Source: Streptomyces globosus (GTDB lineage Bacteria > Actinomycetota > Actinomycetes > Streptomycetales > Streptomycetaceae). From it: 64,000 nucleotides of DNA. A model generated the notes under the pieces. It was not told where the DNA came from, did no database searches, and saw only the letters and a list, made by a program, of their open reading frames with translations. This document shows, piece after piece, positions 1 through 12,708 of the stretch. Every line of letters starts with the position of its first letter. Positions within the stretch are counted from its first letter, which is position 1. The stretch is taken from positions 2,917,501-2,981,500 of the forward strand of contig NZ_CP030862.1 of NCBI RefSeq assembly GCF_003325375.1, in the 5' to 3' direction. The translations under genes were made by a program, and so were the position numbers.

Positions 1-2
1 AC

Positions 3-3000
3 CGTGTTCCCGTGTTTGCTGCCGGGGGTTCGGTGCTGGTCACCGGTGGTACGGGTGGTCTGGGTGCGGTGGTGGCCCGTCGTCTGGTGGCGGAGTACGG
101 GGTGCGGCATCTGGTGCTGACCAGTCGGAGGGGTCTTGCGGCTCCCGGGGCTGAGGAGTTGGCGGCGGAGCTGGCCGGGCTGGGTGCCGGGGTCCGTGTC
201 GCCGCGTGCGATGTGTCGGACCGGGAGGCGCTGGCGGAGCTGCTGGCCGAGACGGTCGCGGAGCGTCCGCTGACCGCCGTCTTCCACGCCGCCGGCATCG
301 GAGACAGCACCGTCATGGCCGCGCTCACACACGAGCAGGTGGACACGGTCTACGCCCCCAAGGCGGATGCCGCCTGGCATCTGCACGAGCTGACGCGCGG
401 GATGGACCTGGCCGCGTTCGTGATGTTCTCCTCGGCGGGTGGTCTCGTGCTGACCGCCGGGCAGGGCAACTACGCGGCGGCGAACGTCTTCCTCGACGCC
501 CTCGCCGCACACCGGGCGGCCGAAGGACTGCCCGCCACCTCCATGGCCTTCGGCCTCTGGGAGGTCGGCGGCGGGCTCGGGGCGTACCTGCGGGACGTGG
601 ACCGCAAGCGGATGGCCGCCCAAGGCGTACCGCCGCTGACCCACGAGGCCGGCCTGGCCCTGTTCGACGCGGCCCTGCGGTCCGAGCGCCCCAACGTCGT
701 CCCCGTACGGGTCGACACGGCCGCCCTGCGCAGCCGCAAGGACGAGGTACCCGCGCTCCTGCGCGGCCTCGCGCCCGTCGTACGGCGGGCCGCGGCGGCC
801 GGCAGCGGCACCGCCGCCGAGCCGGCCCTGAACGACCGGCTGGCCGGCCTGTCGGCGGGGGAGCGCCGACGTACGGTGCTGCACCTGGTGCGCTCGCAGG
901 TCGCGTCCGTGCTCGGGCACGCCTCGGCCGAGGCGGTCGGCGCGGACCGGGCCTTCCAGGAGCTGGGCTTCGACTCGCTCGCCGCGACCGAGCTCCGCAA
1001 CCACCTGAACCAGGCCACCGGCCTGCGCCTGCCCGCCACCCTCGCCTTCGACCACCCCAACGCCGAAGCCGTCACCGACCACGTCCTCACCCTCCTCGGC
1101 AGCAGCGGACCGGGCGACATGTCGGGTGAGGACGAGGTCCGCGAGGCACTCCGATCCATCCCGACCAGCCGGCTGCGCGACGCCGGCCTGATCGACAGCC
1201 TCCTGGAACTCGCGGAGGTCCGGGTCACTTCCGCGGACCTCGCCCACGAGCCGGAACAGGAACAGGATCAGGACACCGCCGAGGACGCGGACGGCACGGC
1301 CCTCGCGGCCGCCCGCCGCGAGACCGCCCGCCTGCGCGCCGACAACCGCAGGCTCGCCGCCGACCGGCACGAGCCCATCGCGATCGTCGGCATGTCCTGC
1401 CGCTACCCGGGCGGAGTGACCAGCCCCGAGGACCTCTGGCGACTCGTCACCTCCGGCGGCGACGCGATCTCCGCGTTCCCCACCGACCGCGGCTGGGACC
1501 TGTCCACCCTGCGTGACCCGAAGGGCAGCGGCCCGGACGCGTACTACACGCGCACCGGCGGATTCCTCGACGGAGCAGCCGACTTCGATCCTGCCTTCTT
1601 CGGCATCTCGCCGCGCGAGGCCCTCGCCATGGACCCGCAGCAGCGGATCACCCTGGAACTGGCCTGGGAGGCACTGGAACGCGCGGGCATCGACCCGACC
1701 TCGCTCCGGGGCAGCCGGACCGGCGTGTTCGCCGGCGTGATGTACCACGACTACCCGGGCAGCGACGGCAACGGCAGCGTGGTCTCGGGCCGCGTCTCCT
1801 ACAAGCTCGGCCTCGAAGGCCCCGCCGTCGCCGTCGACACCGCCTGCTCGTCCTCGCTCGTCGCGCTGCACCTCGCGGTCCAGGCGCTGCGGCAGGGGGA
1901 CTGTTCGCTGGCGCTGACCGGCGGTGTGACGGTGATGGCGACGCCCGGGGTGTTCGTCGAGTTCGGCCGTCAGGGCGGACTCGCCTCCGACGGCCGCTGC
2001 AAGTCGTTCGCCTCGGCGGCCGACGGCACCGGATTCGCCGAAGGGGCGGGCTTCCTCGTCGTCGAGCGGCTCTCGGACGCGGTCCGCAACGGGCACCAGG
2101 TGCTCGCCGTGATCCGCGGCTCCGCCGTCAACCAGGACGGTGCCTCCAACGGCCTGACCGCGCCGAACGGCCCCTCCCAGCGCCGGGTGATCCGCCAGGC
2201 CCTCGCCAACGCGCGGCTCGCCGCCGACCAGGTCGACGCCGTCGAGGCGCACGGCACCGGCACGACGCTCGGCGACCCGATCGAGGCGCAGGCACTGCTG
2301 GCCACGTACGGCCAGGGGCGGCCGGCGGACCGGCCGCTGTGGCTGGGCTCGGTCAAGTCCAACATCGGCCACTCGCAGGCCGCGGCCGGCGTGGCCGGCG
2401 TCATCAAGATGGTCATGGCGATGCGCCACGAGGCCCTCCCGGCCACCCTGCACGTGGACGAACCGAGCCACGAGGTCGACTGGAGCGCGGGTGACGTACG
2501 GCTGCTCACCGAGGCCCGCGGGTGGGCCGCGGACGGCCGGCGTACGCGCCGCGCGGGAGTCTCGTCCTTCGGTATCAGCGGCACCAACGCACACGTGATC
2601 GTCGAGGAGGCCCCGATGAACCCGGCAGCCCACGTCGCCGGGCCCCGGTCCGAGTCCAGGCCGGGCGACGGATCCGAGGCCCCCGCCTCGATCGTGGTGT
2701 CCGCCGCGACGCCCGACGCCCTGCGCGCCCAGGCCGGACGCCTGCTCGCGCTCGTCGGCGAGACCGAGGCGATCCGCCCCTTCGACCTCGGTTACTCGCT
2801 CGCCACGACACGGGCGGCGCTCCAACACCGCGCCGCGTTCGCGGCAGCGGACCGGGACCAGCTCCTGTCCGGCCTCGCAGCCGTGGCGCGCGGCGAGACG
2901 GCCGCGGCCGTCGCGACCTCCGCACCCCTCGCGTTCCTGTTCTCGGGGCAGGGTTCGCAGAGGCTTGGGATGGGGCGTGAGCTGTATGCCCGTTTCCCGG

Positions 3001-6000
3001 TGTTCGCTCAGGCTTTTGACGCGGTGTGTGCGGAGCTGGATGTTCCGGTGCGGGAGGTGGTCTGGGGTGAGGACGCGGAGGCGCTGAACCAGACCATGTA
3101 CGCGCAGGCGGCTCTGTTCGCGGTCGAGGTGGCGTTGTTCCGGCTGGTCGAGTCGTGGGGGGTGCGGCCGGACTTCGTGGCCGGTCACTCGATCGGTGAG
3201 GTGGCCGCGGCGCACGTGGCGGGGGTGTTCTCGCTGCGGGATGCGTGTGCGCTGGTCTCGGCGCGCGGCCGGCTGATGGACGCGCTGCCGGAGGGCGGTG
3301 CGATGCTGGCGGTCGCGGCGGCGGAGGACGAGGTCCTTCCGCTGCTGGGCGAGTCGGTGTCGGTCGCCGCGGTCAACGGCCCCTCGTCCGTGGTCGTCTC
3401 GGGTGCCGAGGACGCGGTCGACGCCGTCCGCGCCCACTTCGAGGGGCTGGGCCGCAAGACGACCCGTCTGCGGGTCTCGCACGCCTTCCACTCGCCGCTG
3501 ATGGACCCCATGCTGGACGGCTTCCGCACGGCCCTGGCCGGGCTCTCCTTCGGCAAGCCCGCGATCCCCGTCGTCTCCAACCTGACCGGCCGCCTCGCCG
3601 ACAGCGAGCGGCTGGGCACCCCGGAGTACTGGGTGGGCCATGTCCGCGAGGCGGTCCGCTTCGCCGACGGCATCCGCACCCTGACCGACCTGGGCGTGAC
3701 CCGCTTCCTGGAACTCGGCCCCGACGGTGTCCTCACCGCCATGGCCCAGGAGCCGGCCGCCGAGGGCGCCGCCCTGGTGCCCGTGCTGCGCAGGAACACC
3801 GCGGAGGAGTCCGCCGTACGGCAGGCCGTATGCCGCCTCCACGCGCACGGCGTGAAGGTCGACTGGACCGCCTTCTACGCGGACACGGCGGCCCGGCGCG
3901 TCGACCTGCCCACCTACCCCTTCCAGCACCGGCGGTTCTGGCCGGCGGTCATGGCGTACGCGGGCAGCGCGGAATCCGTGGGCCTCAAGCCGGCGGAACA
4001 CCCCCTGCTGACCGGCACGGTCGAACTGGCCGGATCCGCAGGACACTTGTTCACCGGCCGGCTGTCGGTGCAGTCGCACCCCTGGCTCGCGGACCACGCG
4101 GTCATGGGCGCCGTACTCGTACCCGGCACCGCGCTGGTCGAGCTGGTCGTACGGGCGGCGGACGAGGTCGGCTGCGCGGCGGTGGACGAACTGACCCTGT
4201 CCGCACCGCTGGTGCTGCCCGCCGAAGGCGGCGTGCAGGTGCAGGTCTGGGTGGGCGAGCCGGACGGCTCCGGCCGCAGGCCGGTCAGTGTCCACTCCCG
4301 CCCGGACACCGGATCCGACACCGGATGGGCGCGTCACGCGGACGGCTTCCTCGCCGTCTCCTCGGTCCCGGAGCCGGTGTTCGACGCGGCGGCCTGGCCG
4401 CCCGCGGGCGCCGAGGCGCTGGACGTGTCGGAGGTGTACGAGCGCTTCGCGGAGGCCGGGTTCGCGTACGGGCCGGTGTTCCAGGGCCTGCGCGCGGCCT
4501 GGCGGCGCGGCGACGAGGTGTACGCCGAGGCGGCGCTGCCCGAGGACGTGGACGGCGGGGCCTTCGGCCTGCACCCGGCCCTGTTCGACGCGAGCCTGCA
4601 CGCCGCCGCGGCAGGAGACGGCGCGGCGGCGGGCGGCGGAGTGCCGTTCGCGTGGTCCGGCGTGTCCCTCTACGCGTCCGGTGCGTCGGCCCTGCGGGCC
4701 CGGCTCACCCAGAGCGACGACGGTTCCCTGTCCGTGGCGCTCGCCGACGGGGCGGGGGCGCCCGTCGCCTCCGTCCGCTCGCTCGCCGTACGGCCCGTGT
4801 CCGCACGGCAGGTGGGCGAAGCGGGGACGGCGGTGCGTGACGCGCTGTTCGCGGTGGAGTGGACGCCGGTCGAGGCGTCCGGCACCGCGGCGCCGGACGC
4901 GGAGCTGATCCGGCTCGGTGCGGTGGCCGACTCCGACGACATCGTCGCATCGGTGCACGCGCTGACCGCGCGGGCCCTGGAGCTCGTCCAGGAGGAGCGG
5001 CCCGCCGCCGGCACCCCGCTGGTCCTCGCCACCCGCGGCGCCGTGTCGGGCGAGGACCTGGCCGCCGCGGCGGTGTGGGGCCTGCTGCGGTCCGTGCAGT
5101 CGGAACACCCGGGCCGGTTCGTCCTCGTGGACGTGACCGGAGAGGAACCCGGCGACGAGGTGCTGAAATCCCTCGCCACCCTCGGAGAACCCCAGCTCCT
5201 CGTCCGTGACGGCAGGGTGCTGGCAGCCCGGCTGGCACGCGTCGCAGAGCCCCCCGCCCCGACCGCGCCCGCGTGGGACGGCGACGGCCCGGTCCTGATC
5301 ACGGGCGGTACGGGCGGCCTGGGCCGGGCCGTGGCCCGCCACCTGGTGGCCGAGCACGGCGTACGCAGCCTGCTGCTCGTCAGCCGGCGCGGCCCCGGCG
5401 CGGAAGGCGTCGCGGAGTTCGTCGCGCAGCTCGCCGAAGCGGGCGCGGACGCGGTCGTCGAGGCGTGCGACCTCACCGACCGGACCGCCGTCGACGGCCT
5501 GCTGTCCCGCCACCGCGTCCACGCCGTCGTCCACACCGCCGGTGTGCTCGACGACGCCCTGCTCGGCTCGCTCACACCGGACCGGCTGGCCGCCGTACTC
5601 CGTCCCAAGGTGGACGCGGCCTGGAACCTGCACGAAGCGACCAAGGGGCACGACCTCGCGGCCTTCGTCCTGTTCTCCTCCGTGGCGGGCACTTTCGGCA
5701 ACGCCGGCCAGGCCAACTACGCCGCCGGCAACTCCTTCCTGGACGCCCTCGCGCGCCACCGGGACGGCCTGGGGCTGCCCGGCACCTCCCTGGCCTGGGG
5801 GCCGTGGGCCGGCGCGGGCGGCGGAATGACCGGCGGTCTCACCGCAGCCGACACGGAACGCATGACCCGTGCGGGGATGCCCCCGCTGGCGCCGGAGCAG
5901 GGGCTGGCCCTGTTCGACACAGCCCTCACCACCGAGCACCCGGTCGTCCTGCCGGTCCGCCTGGACCTGCCCGCCATCCGGGCGCGAGGTGAGGTCCCGG

Positions 6001-9000
6001 CGCTGCTGCGCGGCCTGATCCGCAAGCCCGCCCGGCGCGCGGCGACCGCGGCCGCGGCGGACGCCGGACTCACCCGGCGGCTGGCGGGTCTCGACCCGCA
6101 GGCGCGCCACGAGGCGGTGCTCGACCTCGTACGGACGCAGATCGCGCTCGTCCTCGGGCACGCGGGAGTGGCGGAGGTCGACCCCGCCCGGGCCTTCCAG
6201 GACCTGGGCTTCGACTCCCTGATGGCCGTCGAACTGCGCAACCGGCTCGACGCTGCCACCGGGCTGCGCCTGCCCGCCACCCTCGTCTTCGACCACCCGA
6301 CCGCGGACGCCCTGGTGCGCTTCCTCCTCGACGAGGTGTTCGGGGACGAGTCCGCCGAGGCCGGGCACCTGCCCGCCACACGCCCGGCAGCGGCGGCGGC
6401 GACCGGAGACGATCCGGTGGTGATCGTGGGCATGGCCTGCCGGTACCCGGGCGGCGTGTCCTCCCCCGAGGACCTGTGGCGGCTGGTCGCCGACGGCGTG
6501 GACGCCGTCGGCGCGTTCCCGGCCGACCGAGGCTGGGACGTGGACTCGCTCTACCACCCGGACCCGGAACACCCGGGCACCAGCTACACCCGCTCCGGCG
6601 GCTTCCTGGCCGCCGCGGCCGACTTCGACCACGACTTCTTCGGGATGAGTCCGCGCGAGGCCCTCGCCACGGACGCCCAGCAGCGGCTGCTGCTGGAGAC
6701 GACCTGGGAGGCCGTGGAACGGTCCGGCATCGACCCGGTGTCGCTGCGCGGCTCGCAGACCGGCGTCTTCGCCGGTGTCATGTACAGCGACTACGCCGGC
6801 CTGCTCGGTGGCCGTGAGTTCGAAGGCCACCAGGGAAGCGGCAGTGCGGGCAGCATCGCCTCGGGTCGCGTCTCGTACGCGCTGGGTTTGGAGGGCCCGG
6901 CGGTGACGGTGGACACGGCGTGTTCGTCGTCGCTGGTGGCGATGCACCTCGCGGCGCAGGCGCTGCGGTCGGGGGAGTGCTCCCTGGCGGTGGCGGGCGG
7001 TGTGACGGTGATGTCCACGCCGACCACCTTCGTGGAGTTCTCCCGCCAGCGCGGCCTCGCGGCCGACGGCCGGTGCAAGGCGTTCGCCGAGGCCGCCGAC
7101 GGTGTCGGCTGGGGCGAGGGTGTGGGCATGGTCGTCCTGGAGCGGCTGTCGGATGCGGTGCGCAACGGTCACCGCGTGCTTGCCGTCGTGCGCGGCTCGG
7201 CGGTCAACCAGGACGGTGCGAGCAACGGTCTGACGGCTCCGAACGGCCCCTCGCAGCAGCGGGTGATCCGCCAGGCGCTGGCCGGCGGTGGTCTGTCGAC
7301 GTCCGACGTGGACGTGGTGGAGGCGCACGGCACGGGTACGACGCTGGGCGACCCCATCGAGGCCCAGGCGCTGCTCGCGACCTATGGCCGGGACCGCGAC
7401 GCCGAGCGCCCGTTGCTGCTCGGCTCGGTGAAGTCCAACATCGGGCACGCGCAGGCGGCCGCCGGCGTGGCCGGTGTGATCAAGATGGTCATGGCGATGC
7501 GGCACGGCCTGGTACCGAAGACGCTGCACGTGGATGCCCCGTCGTCGCATGTGGACTGGAGCGCGGGCGCGGTGGAGCTGGTGACCGACGGGACCGCATG
7601 GCCTGAGTCGGGCCGGGTGCGGCGTGCGGGTGTGTCCTCGTTCGGTATCAGCGGGACGAATGCGCACGTGGTGCTGGAGCAGTTCGAGCCGGCCGAGGTG
7701 GAGGTGGCGGACGCGCAGGTCGTTCCGGGTGTGGTGCCGTGGCTGGTGTCCGGCAAGACGGAGGACGCGCTTGAGGCCCAGGTGGCGCGGCTGCGTGCGT
7801 ACGTGGAGGAGTCGGGGCTGCGTCCGGTGGACGTGGGTCTGTCCACCCTTGACCGCTCGGTCTTCGCTCACCGTGCGGTGGTGCTGAACGGCGATGAGGT
7901 GATCCAGGGGCGGGCGCGGTCGGGCAAGACGGCGTTCCTGTTCACCGGGCAGGGCTCGCAGCGGCTCGGCATGGGACGGGGGCTGTATGCCCGCTTCCCC
8001 GTGTTCGCTCAGGCCTTCGACGCGGTGTGCGCGGAGCTGGATGTTCCGGTGCGGGACGTGGTCTGGGGAGAAGACGCGGAGGCGCTGAACCAGACCATGT
8101 ACGCCCAGGCGGCTCTGTTCGCCGTGGAAGTGGCGCTCTTCCGGCTGGTCGAGTCCTGGGGTGTCACGCCCGATTTCGTGGCGGGTCATTCGATCGGCGA
8201 GGTGGCCGCGGCGCATGTGGCGGGGGTGTTCTCGCTCGCCGACGCGTGTGCGCTGGTGTCGGCGCGCGGCCGGCTGATGCAGGCGCTGCCGGAGGGCGGT
8301 GCGATGCTCGCCGTCCAGGCGGCGGAGGAGGAAGTCCTGCCGCTGCTGGGCGCGTCGGTGTCGGTCGCCGCGGTCAACGGCCCCTCGTCCGTGGTCGTCT
8401 CCGGTGCCGAGGAGGCGGTCGAGTCCGTCCGCGCCCACTTCGAGGGGCTGGGCCGGAAGACGACCCGTCTGCGGGTCTCGCACGCCTTCCACTCGCCGCT
8501 GATGGACCCCATGCTGGACGACTTCCGTACGGTGGTGTCCGGTCTGTCGTTCGCGACTCCGAGGATCGCGATGACCGCGGGCCCGGACGTCGTCCGTGAC
8601 CCGGAGTTCTGGGTGCGCCACGTTCGCGAGGCGGTCCGTTTCGCCGATGACATCCGCGCCCTCACCGGTCACGGCGTCACCCGGTACCTCGAACTCGGCC
8701 CGGACGCGGTCCTGTCCGCCCTGGTCGCCGGCTCCGTCACGGACGCCGAGACCACGGTGGTGCCCGTCCTGCGCAGGAACCGCGACGAGGAGGAGTCCGC
8801 TCTCCAAGCCCTCGCCCGGCTCCACGTGAGCGGTGCGCGGGTGGACTGGACCGCCGTCTTCGCCGGCACCGGAGCCCGGCCGGTGGACCTTCCGACGTAC
8901 GCCTTCCAGCACCGCCGCTACTGGCCCACCGGCGCACCCGCCGGCCGGGGCGGTGCGGAGGCGCTCGGACTCCGGTCCGCCGAGCACCCGCTGCTCTCGG

Positions 9001-11777
9001 GCGCGGTGGAGCTGGCCGGATCCGACGGGTTCCTGTTCACCGGCCGGCTCTCGGCGGCCACCCACCCGTGGCTGGGCGACCACCTCGTCATGGGATCGGT
9101 CGTGGTGCCCGGCACGGCACTGCTCGAACTCGCCGTCCGGGCGGGCGACGAGCTCGGCTGTCCCACCGTCGAGGAACTGACCCTCGCCGCGCCGCTGGTC
9201 CTGCCCGCACAGGGCGCCGCCCTGCAACTCCAGGTGGCCACGGCCGCTCCCGACGCATCGGGGCGGCGCGCGCTCACCGTGCACTCCCGGCCCGCCGCGG
9301 CGGGCGCCCACGCACCGTGGACGCTCCACGCCAGTGGTGTGCTGGCCGATCGGCCCGCCGGCTCCGGCACGCCGTTCGAAGCGGCGGCCTGGCCGCCGGC
9401 AGGAGCGGAAGCCCTCGATGTGGCGGACGTGTACGAGCGGTTCGCCGACGCGGGGTTCGCGTACGGCCCGGTGTTCCAGGGCCTGCGCGCTGCCTGGCGG
9501 CTCGGTGAGGACGTGTATGCGGACGTCGCCCTGCCCGAGGGCGTCGAAGGATCGGCGTTCGCGCTGCACCCGGCGCTGTTCGACGCCGTGCTGCACGCGT
9601 TCGCGCTCGGCGCGGACACCGGCGGCGGCGCCGGGGAGCGGAGCAGCGGCGGGGTCCCGTTCTCCTGGAGCGGTGTCTCGCTGCACGCCGCGGGCGCCTC
9701 GGCGGTGCGGGCCCGGCTGAGCCGGTCCGGTACCGGCGGCGCGGTGTCCCTCGCCCTCGCGGACACCACGGGCGCACCGGTGGCCTCCGTCGAGTCCCTC
9801 GTCGTACGGCCCCTCAGCGCGGAACAGCTGGGCGCGGCGGACCGGGCCGGGCGGGACGCCCTGTTCCACCTGGACTGGACGCCCGTCGACGGCGAAGGCG
9901 ATCCCGGCGCCAACCCGCGGACCGCGGTGATCGCCACGATGAGCACCACGGCCGCAGCCGCGGCGGCATTGGGCGACCACCCGGTGTACGCCGGGCTCGC
10001 CGAGCTGCTCGCCGAGGTCGCCGCCGACACGGCTCAGCCGGTCCCGGACGTGGTCCTCGTACCGCTGACGGACGGCAGTGCGGACGGTGGGGCGGGCGGC
10101 GAAGCGGCCGCCGGTACGCCGGAGGCCGTGCACGCGCGCACCGCCCAGGCCCTGGACATCGCTCAGGCCTGGCTGGCCGAGGACCGCTTCGCCGACGCAC
10201 GCCTGGTGTTCGTCACCCGGGGCGCGACCTCAGGCGCGGACCTCGCGGCCGCGGCCGTCCGGGGCCTGGTGCGCTCGGCGATCTCGGAGAACCCGGGCCG
10301 CTTCGGCCTCGTGGACCTCGACGACGCCGGCGCGGCGGCTCTGCTGCCGCAGGCCCTCGCCGGCGGGGAGCCGCAGCTCCTGCTGCGCGGCGGTGCCGTA
10401 CTGGCCGCCCGCATCGCCCGGATCTCCGACCCGGCCCCGGCCGCCCCGGTATGGGCGGGCGAGGGCGCGGTCCTGATCACCGGCGGCACCGGCGGCCTGG
10501 GCCGGCTGCTGGCCCGCCACCTGGTCGCCGAACACGGCGTGCGCGAGCTGGTGCTGGTCAGCCGGCGGGGCCCCGACGCCGAAGGAGCGGCCGCACTCGC
10601 CGCCGAACTCGCCGAGTCCGGCGCCCGTGCGGTGGTCGAGGCCTGCGACGTCGCGGATCCGGAGGCGGTGGCGGCACTGGTCGCCCGCCACCCGCTGCGC
10701 GCGGTGGTCCACACCGCGGGCGCGCTGGCAGACGGGGTCCTCGGATCCCTGACCCCGGACCGGCTCGCGGAGGTGCTGCGTCCCAAGGCGGACGCGGCCT
10801 GGAACCTGCACGAGGCGACCCGGGGCCTGCCCCTGGAGGCGTTCGTCCTGTTCTCCTCCGCGGCGGGCACACTGGGCAACGCCGGCCAGGCCAACTACGC
10901 CGCCGCCAACGCCTACCTCGACGCCCTGGCCCGGCACCGCCGCGCCCACGGTCTGCCCGGCACCTCCCTGGCCTGGGGCCCCTGGGCGGGCACCGGCGGC
11001 GGCATGACCGGAGAACTGACCGCGGCCGAGGCCGCACGCCTGGCCCGCGCCGGACTCCCGCCGCTCACCCCTGAGCAGGGACTGGAGCTGTTCGACACCG
11101 CAGCGGGCGGCGCCGAACCGGCCGTACTGCCCGTCCGGCTCGACCTCGCGGCGCTGCGCGCCCGCGGGGAGGTGCCCGCACTGCTGCGCGGCCTGATCCG
11201 GACGCCCGTACGCCGCACCTCCGCGGCGGACGGGACGGGCGGCGGGCTCGCGGAAAGGCTCGCCTCCCTTCCGCAGGCGGAGCGGTACGACGCCCTGCTC
11301 TCCGAGGTACGCGGCCAGGCTGCGGCGGTCCTCGGGCACGCGGGAGCCGCGGACGTGGACCCGCAGCGCTCCTTCCAGGACCTCGGACTCGACTCCCTGA
11401 CCGCGATCGAGCTCCGGAACCGGCTCAGCGCGCTGACCGGCACCCGGCTGCCGGCCACGCTGGTCTTCGACTACCCGACGACCGCGGAGCTGGTGGACCA
11501 CCTGTACGCGCTGCTCGACGTGGCGCCGCCGGCCCAGCACGACGCCGGCGCCCTCCTGGCCGAACTGTCCAGACTGGAGCAGGCCTTCACCGCGGCCGAG
11601 GTCAGCGACGAGGTGTTCGCCCAGGTGGCGGGACGGCTCGACGTCCTGAAGGAGAAGTGGGGCGCGCTGCGCGGGACGGGCTCGGCCGAGAGCACCGACA
11701 CCGAGCGCGGGTTCGACTTCGAGACGGCCTCCGACGAGGAGGTTTTCGACCTGCTGGACAAGCAGCTCGGCCTGTAG
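3..11777 (+). CDS. Modular type I polyketide synthase, 5'-incomplete (polyene elongation modules)
   Basis: The window opens inside a ketoreductase, so the start is missing. Domains in order are: KR (to about nt 600), ACP (Ser of GFDSL at 975-977), a charged linker (1096-1370), KS-AT-DH-KR-ACP, a second KS-AT-DH-KR-ACP, and a docking tail ending [15 protein letters not shown]. In the first full module the KS Cys (TACSSS) is at 1846, the AT Ser (GHSIG) at 3189 with HAFH at 3480, the DH His (HxxxGxxxxP) at 4095, the KR near 5290-6000 and the ACP near 6205. In the second, KS starts near 6410, AT near 7935, DH near 8960, KR near 10470 and ACP (GLDSL) near 11390. GHSIG plus HAFH is the known malonyl-CoA signature, and DH plus KR gives one double bond per module, as a polyene needs. 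By position it is probably the FscB-type subunit, but the missing 5' part leaves that open. Confidence 0.95.
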   Translation, partial: RVPVFAAGGSVLVTGGTGGLGAVVARRLVAEYGVRHLVLTSRRGLAAPGAEELAAELAGLGAGVRVAACDVSDREALAELLAETVAERPLTAVFHAAGIGDSTVMAALTHEQVDTVYAPKADAAWHLHELTRGMDLAAFVMFSSAGGLVLTAGQGNYAAANVFLDALAAHRAAEGLPATSMAFGLWEVGGGLGAYLRDVDRKRMAAQGVPPLTHEAGLALFDAALRSERPNVVPVRVDTAALRSRKDEVPALLRGLAPVVRRAAAAGSGTAAEPALNDRLAGLSAGERRRTVLHLVRSQVASVLGHASAEAVGADRAFQELGFDSLAATELRNHLNQATGLRLPATLAFDHPNAEAVTDHVLTLLGSSGPGDMSGEDEVREALRSIPTSRLRDAGLIDSLLELAEVRVTSADLAHEPEQEQDQDTAEDADGTALAAARRETARLRADNRRLAADRHEPIAIVGMSCRYPGGVTSPEDLWRLVTSGGDAISAFPTDRGWDLSTLRDPKGSGPDAYYTRTGGFLDGAADFDPAFFGISPREALAMDPQQRITLELAWEALERAGIDPTSLRGSRTGVFAGVMYHDYPGSDGNGSVVSGRVSYKLGLEGPAVAVDTACSSSLVALHLAVQALRQGDCSLALTGGVTVMATPGVFVEFGRQGGLASDGRCKSFASAADGTGFAEGAGFLVVERLSDAVRNGHQVLAVIRGSAVNQDGASNGLTAPNGPSQRRVIRQALANARLAADQVDAVEAHGTGTTLGDPIEAQALLATYGQGRPADRPLWLGSVKSNIGHSQAAAGVAGVIKMVMAMRHEALPATLHVDEPSHEVDWSAGDVRLLTEARGWAADGRRTRRAGVSSFGISGTNAHVIVEEAPMNPAAHVAGPRSESRPGDGSEAPASIVVSAATPDALRAQAGRLLALVGETEAIRPFDLGYSLATTRAALQHRAAFAAADRDQLLSGLAAVARGETAAAVATSAPLAFLFSGQGSQRLGMGRELYARFPVFAQAFDAVCAELDVPVREVVWGEDAEALNQTMYAQAALFAVEVALFRLVESWGVRPDFVAGHSIGEVAAAHVAGVFSLRDACALVSARGRLMDALPEGGAMLAVAAAEDEVLPLLGESVSVAAVNGPSSVVVSGAEDAVDAVRAHFEGLGRKTTRLRVSHAFHSPLMDPMLDGFRTALAGLSFGKPAIPVVSNLTGRLADSERLGTPEYWVGHVREAVRFADGIRTLTDLGVTRFLELGPDGVLTAMAQEPAAEGAALVPVLRRNTAEESAVRQAVCRLHAHGVKVDWTAFYADTAARRVDLPTYPFQHRRFWPAVMAYAGSAESVGLKPAEHPLLTGTVELAGSAGHLFTGRLSVQSHPWLADHAVMGAVLVPGTALVELVVRAADEVGCAAVDELTLSAPLVLPAEGGVQVQVWVGEPDGSGRRPVSVHSRPDTGSDTGWARHADGFLAVSSVPEPVFDAAAWPPAGAEALDVSEVYERFAEAGFAYGPVFQGLRAAWRRGDEVYAEAALPEDVDGGAFGLHPALFDASLHAAAAGDGAAAGGGVPFAWSGVSLYASGASALRARLTQSDDGSLSVALADGAGAPVASVRSLAVRPVSARQVGEAGTAVRDALFAVEWTPVEASGTAAPDAELIRLGAVADSDDIVASVHALTARALELVQEERPAAGTPLVLATRGAVSGEDLAAAAVWGLLRSVQSEHPGRFVLVDVTGEEPGDEVLKSLATLGEPQLLVRDGRVLAARLARVAEPPAPTAPAWDGDGPVLITGGTGGLGRAVARHLVAEHGVRSLLLVSRRGPGAEGVAEFVAQLAEAGADAVVEACDLTDRTAVDGLLSRHRVHAVVHTAGVLDDALLGSLTPDRLAAVLRPKVDAAWNLHEATKGHDLAAFVLFSSVAGTFGNAGQANYAAGNSFLDALARHRDGLGLPGTSLAWGPWAGAGGGMTGGLTAADTERMTRAGMPPLAPEQGLALFDTALTTEHPVVLPVRLDLPAIRARGEVPALLRGLIRKPARRAATAAAADAGLTRRLAGLDPQARHEAVLDLVRTQIALVLGHAGVAEVDPARAFQDLGFDSLMAVELRNRLDAATGLRLPATLVFDHPTADALVRFLLDEVFGDESAEAGHLPATRPAAAAATGDDPVVIVGMACRYPGGVSSPEDLWRLVADGVDAVGAFPADRGWDVDSLYHPDPEHPGTSYTRSGGFLAAAADFDHDFFGMSPREALATDAQQRLLLETTWEAVERSGIDPVSLRGSQTGVFAGVMYSDYAGLLGGREFEGHQGSGSAGSIASGRVSYALGLEGPAVTVDTACSSSLVAMHLAAQALRSGECSLAVAGGVTVMSTPTTFVEFSRQRGLAADGRCKAFAEAADGVGWGEGVGMVVLERLSDAVRNGHRVLAVVRGSAVNQDGASNGLTAPNGPSQQRVIRQALAGGGLSTSDVDVVEAHGTGTTLGDPIEAQALLATYGRDRDAERPLLLGSVKSNIGHAQAAAGVAGVIKMVMAMRHGLVPKTLHVDAPSSHVDWSAGAVELVTDGTAWPESGRVRRAGVSSFGISGTNAHVVLEQFEPAEVEVADAQVVPGVVPWLVSGKTEDALEAQVARLRAYVEESGLRPVDVGLSTLDRSVFAHRAVVLNGDEVIQGRARSGKTAFLFTGQGSQRLGMGRGLYARFPVFAQAFDAVCAELDVPVRDVVWGEDAEALNQTMYAQAALFAVEVALFRLVESWGVTPDFVAGHSIGEVAAAHVAGVFSLADACALVSARGRLMQALPEGGAMLAVQAAEEEVLPLLGASVSVAAVNGPSSVVVSGAEEAVESVRAHFEGLGRKTTRLRVSHAFHSPLMDPMLDDFRTVVSGLSFATPRIAMTAGPDVVRDPEFWVRHVREAVRFADDIRALTGHGVTRYLELGPDAVLSALVAGSVTDAETTVVPVLRRNRDEEESALQALARLHVSGARVDWTAVFAGTGARPVDLPTYAFQHRRYWPTGAPAGRGGAEALGLRSAEHPLLSGAVELAGSDGFLFTGRLSAATHPWLGDHLVMGSVVVPGTALLELAVRAGDELGCPTVEELTLAAPLVLPAQGAALQLQVATAAPDASGRRALTVHSRPAAAGAHAPWTLHASGVLADRPAGSGTPFEAAAWPPAGAEALDVADVYERFADAGFAYGPVFQGLRAAWRLGEDVYADVALPEGVEGSAFALHPALFDAVLHAFALGADTGGGAGERSSGGVPFSWSGVSLHAAGASAVRARLSRSGTGGAVSLALADTTGAPVASVESLVVRPLSAEQLGAADRAGRDALFHLDWTPVDGEGDPGANPRTAVIATMSTTAAAAAALGDHPVYAGLAELLAEVAADTAQPVPDVVLVPLTDGSADGGAGGEAAAGTPEAVHARTAQALDIAQAWLAEDRFADARLVFVTRGATSGADLAAAAVRGLVRSAISENPGRFGLVDLDDAGAAALLPQALAGGEPQLLLRGGAVLAARIARISDPAPAAPVWAGEGAVLITGGTGGLGRLLARHLVAEHGVRELVLVSRRGPDAEGAAALAAELAESGARAVVEACDVADPEAVAALVARHPLRAVVHTAGALADGVLGSLTPDRLAEVLRPKADAAWNLHEATRGLPLEAFVLFSSAAGTLGNAGQANYAAANAYLDALARHRRAHGLPGTSLAWGPWAGTGGGMTGELTAAEAARLARAGLPPLTPEQGLELFDTAAGGAEPAVLPVRLDLAALRARGEVPALLRGLIRTPVRRTSAADGTGGGLAERLASLPQAERYDALLSEVRGQAAAVLGHAGAADVDPQRSFQDLGLDSLTAIELRNRLSALTGTRLPATLVFDYPTTAELVDHLYALLDVAPPAQHDAGALLAELSRLEQAFTAAEVSDEVFAQVAGRLDVLKEKWGALRGTGSAESTDTERGFDFETASDEEVFDLLDKQLGL
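1096..1370 (+). other. Inter-module linker resembling fused docking helices
   Basis: This stretch joins the first ACP to the next KS. It is far longer than the near-absent ACP-KS linker at about 6330-6410. Its first half ([20 protein letters not shown] and following) resembles the tail found after ACPs at PKS protein C-termini. Its second half is acidic, then coiled-coil-like ([19 protein letters not shown]), running straight into the KS start EPIAIVGM as N-terminal docking coils do. I infer a former protein boundary that has become fused. Confidence 0.6.
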
Positions 11778-11791
11778 CCGCCGGGCAGGAG

Positions 11792-11839
11792 AAAGCCCCT
11801 GGGCCCCGACTTCCGAGGAAGTCCGGGCCCAGGGGCTTT
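11792..11839. terminator. Bidirectional hairpin terminator between PKS and ABC permease
   Basis: A perfect 15-bp inverted repeat, AAAGCCCCTGGGCCC (11792-11806) with GGGCCCAGGGGCTTT (11825-11839), encloses a second arm pair GACTTCC/GGAAGTC. It begins with A3 and ends with T3, and it lies between the PKS stop (11777) and the stop of the convergent permease (11860), so it can serve both strands. Confidence 0.85.
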
Positions 11840-11859
11840 GTGCCGTCCCGCGTGCGCGA

Positions 11860-12708
11860 CTACTGCAACGGCCGGCGGAAGCCGAGCACCGCGAGGGCGG
11901 CACCCGCGGCGGCGATCACACCGCCGATGACCAGGGCCGGGACGATCGCGTCCGAGCCCGGGATGCCCAGCGCGAGCGCCCGGGTCGCGTCGATCGCGTA
12001 CGTGAGCGGGTTGACCCCGGCGACCGCGGCCAGCCAGTCGGGCAGGTCCTTGACCGGAATGTAGGCGCTGGACGCGAACATCAGTGGCAGGATTGCGATC
12101 ACGGCGAGGTTCTGCATCGGCTCGGCCCGGCGCAGCCACGCACCGGCCGCGATGAACGCCCAGCCCAGGGACCAGCTCATGAACAGGGTCAGCCCGACCG
12201 AGGCGGCCACATCGGCCGCCCCGCCGCGCGGTGCGTAGCCGAGCACGCCGAAGGCCAGCACCAGGATGATCGCGGCCTGCACCGCGCTGCGGACCAGAGT
12301 GGCGAGGCTGCGCGCGATCAGCAGCGAGGACGGCGTGATGGGCAGGGACCGCAGCCGGGCCACCACCCCGTTCTTCAGGTCGTCGACGAGCCCGACGCCC
12401 GACTGGACCGCCGACTGCAGGGCGTTGTCGACCAGCACGGCCGACAGCACGAAGTCGAGGTAGGTGATTCCGGCGGGGAAGTGCGGCGGCGCCCCCATCT
12501 TGCTGAACACCTGAGTCAGCACGAACAGGATGATCACCGGCTGGAGCAGCCCGAACAGCACCACGCCCGGGTCCGTCGCCATCTGGCGCAGCGAACGCGC
12601 GGTGAGCACACGGATCTGGAGGAACACCGAGCTGTCCGGCCAGGGCTGCCGCAGCGGCGCCAGGGCGCGGGTGGCCGCGGTGGCAGGGGTGGTTGCGGTG
12701 GCGGTCAT
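11860..12708 (-). CDS. ABC-2 type transporter permease (polyene export)
   Basis: A 282-aa membrane protein of the DrrB/ABC-2 class. A polar Ala/Thr-rich N-terminus is followed by about six hydrophobic segments, including LFGLLQPVIILFVL near residue 55 and a last one before the C-terminal FRRPLQ. The segment PLMFASSAYIPVKDLPDWL followed by NPLTYAIDATR is the usual C-terminal ABC-2 signature. Its ATG (12708-12706) overlaps the TGA of the upstream ATPase gene as ATGA, so the two are translationally coupled and should form one exporter. In candicidin-type clusters an ABC pair sits beside the loading PKS, matching this position. It is probably the membrane half of the polyene efflux pump; the substrate is inferred from context. 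Confidence 0.9.
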   Translation of the reverse strand: MTATATTPATAATRALAPLRQPWPDSSVFLQIRVLTARSLRQMATDPGVVLFGLLQPVIILFVLTQVFSKMGAPPHFPAGITYLDFVLSAVLVDNALQSAVQSGVGLVDDLKNGVVARLRSLPITPSSLLIARSLATLVRSAVQAAIILVLAFGVLGYAPRGGAADVAASVGLTLFMSWSLGWAFIAAGAWLRRAEPMQNLAVIAILPLMFASSAYIPVKDLPDWLAAVAGVNPLTYAIDATRALALGIPGSDAIVPALVIGGVIAAAGAALAVLGFRRPLQ

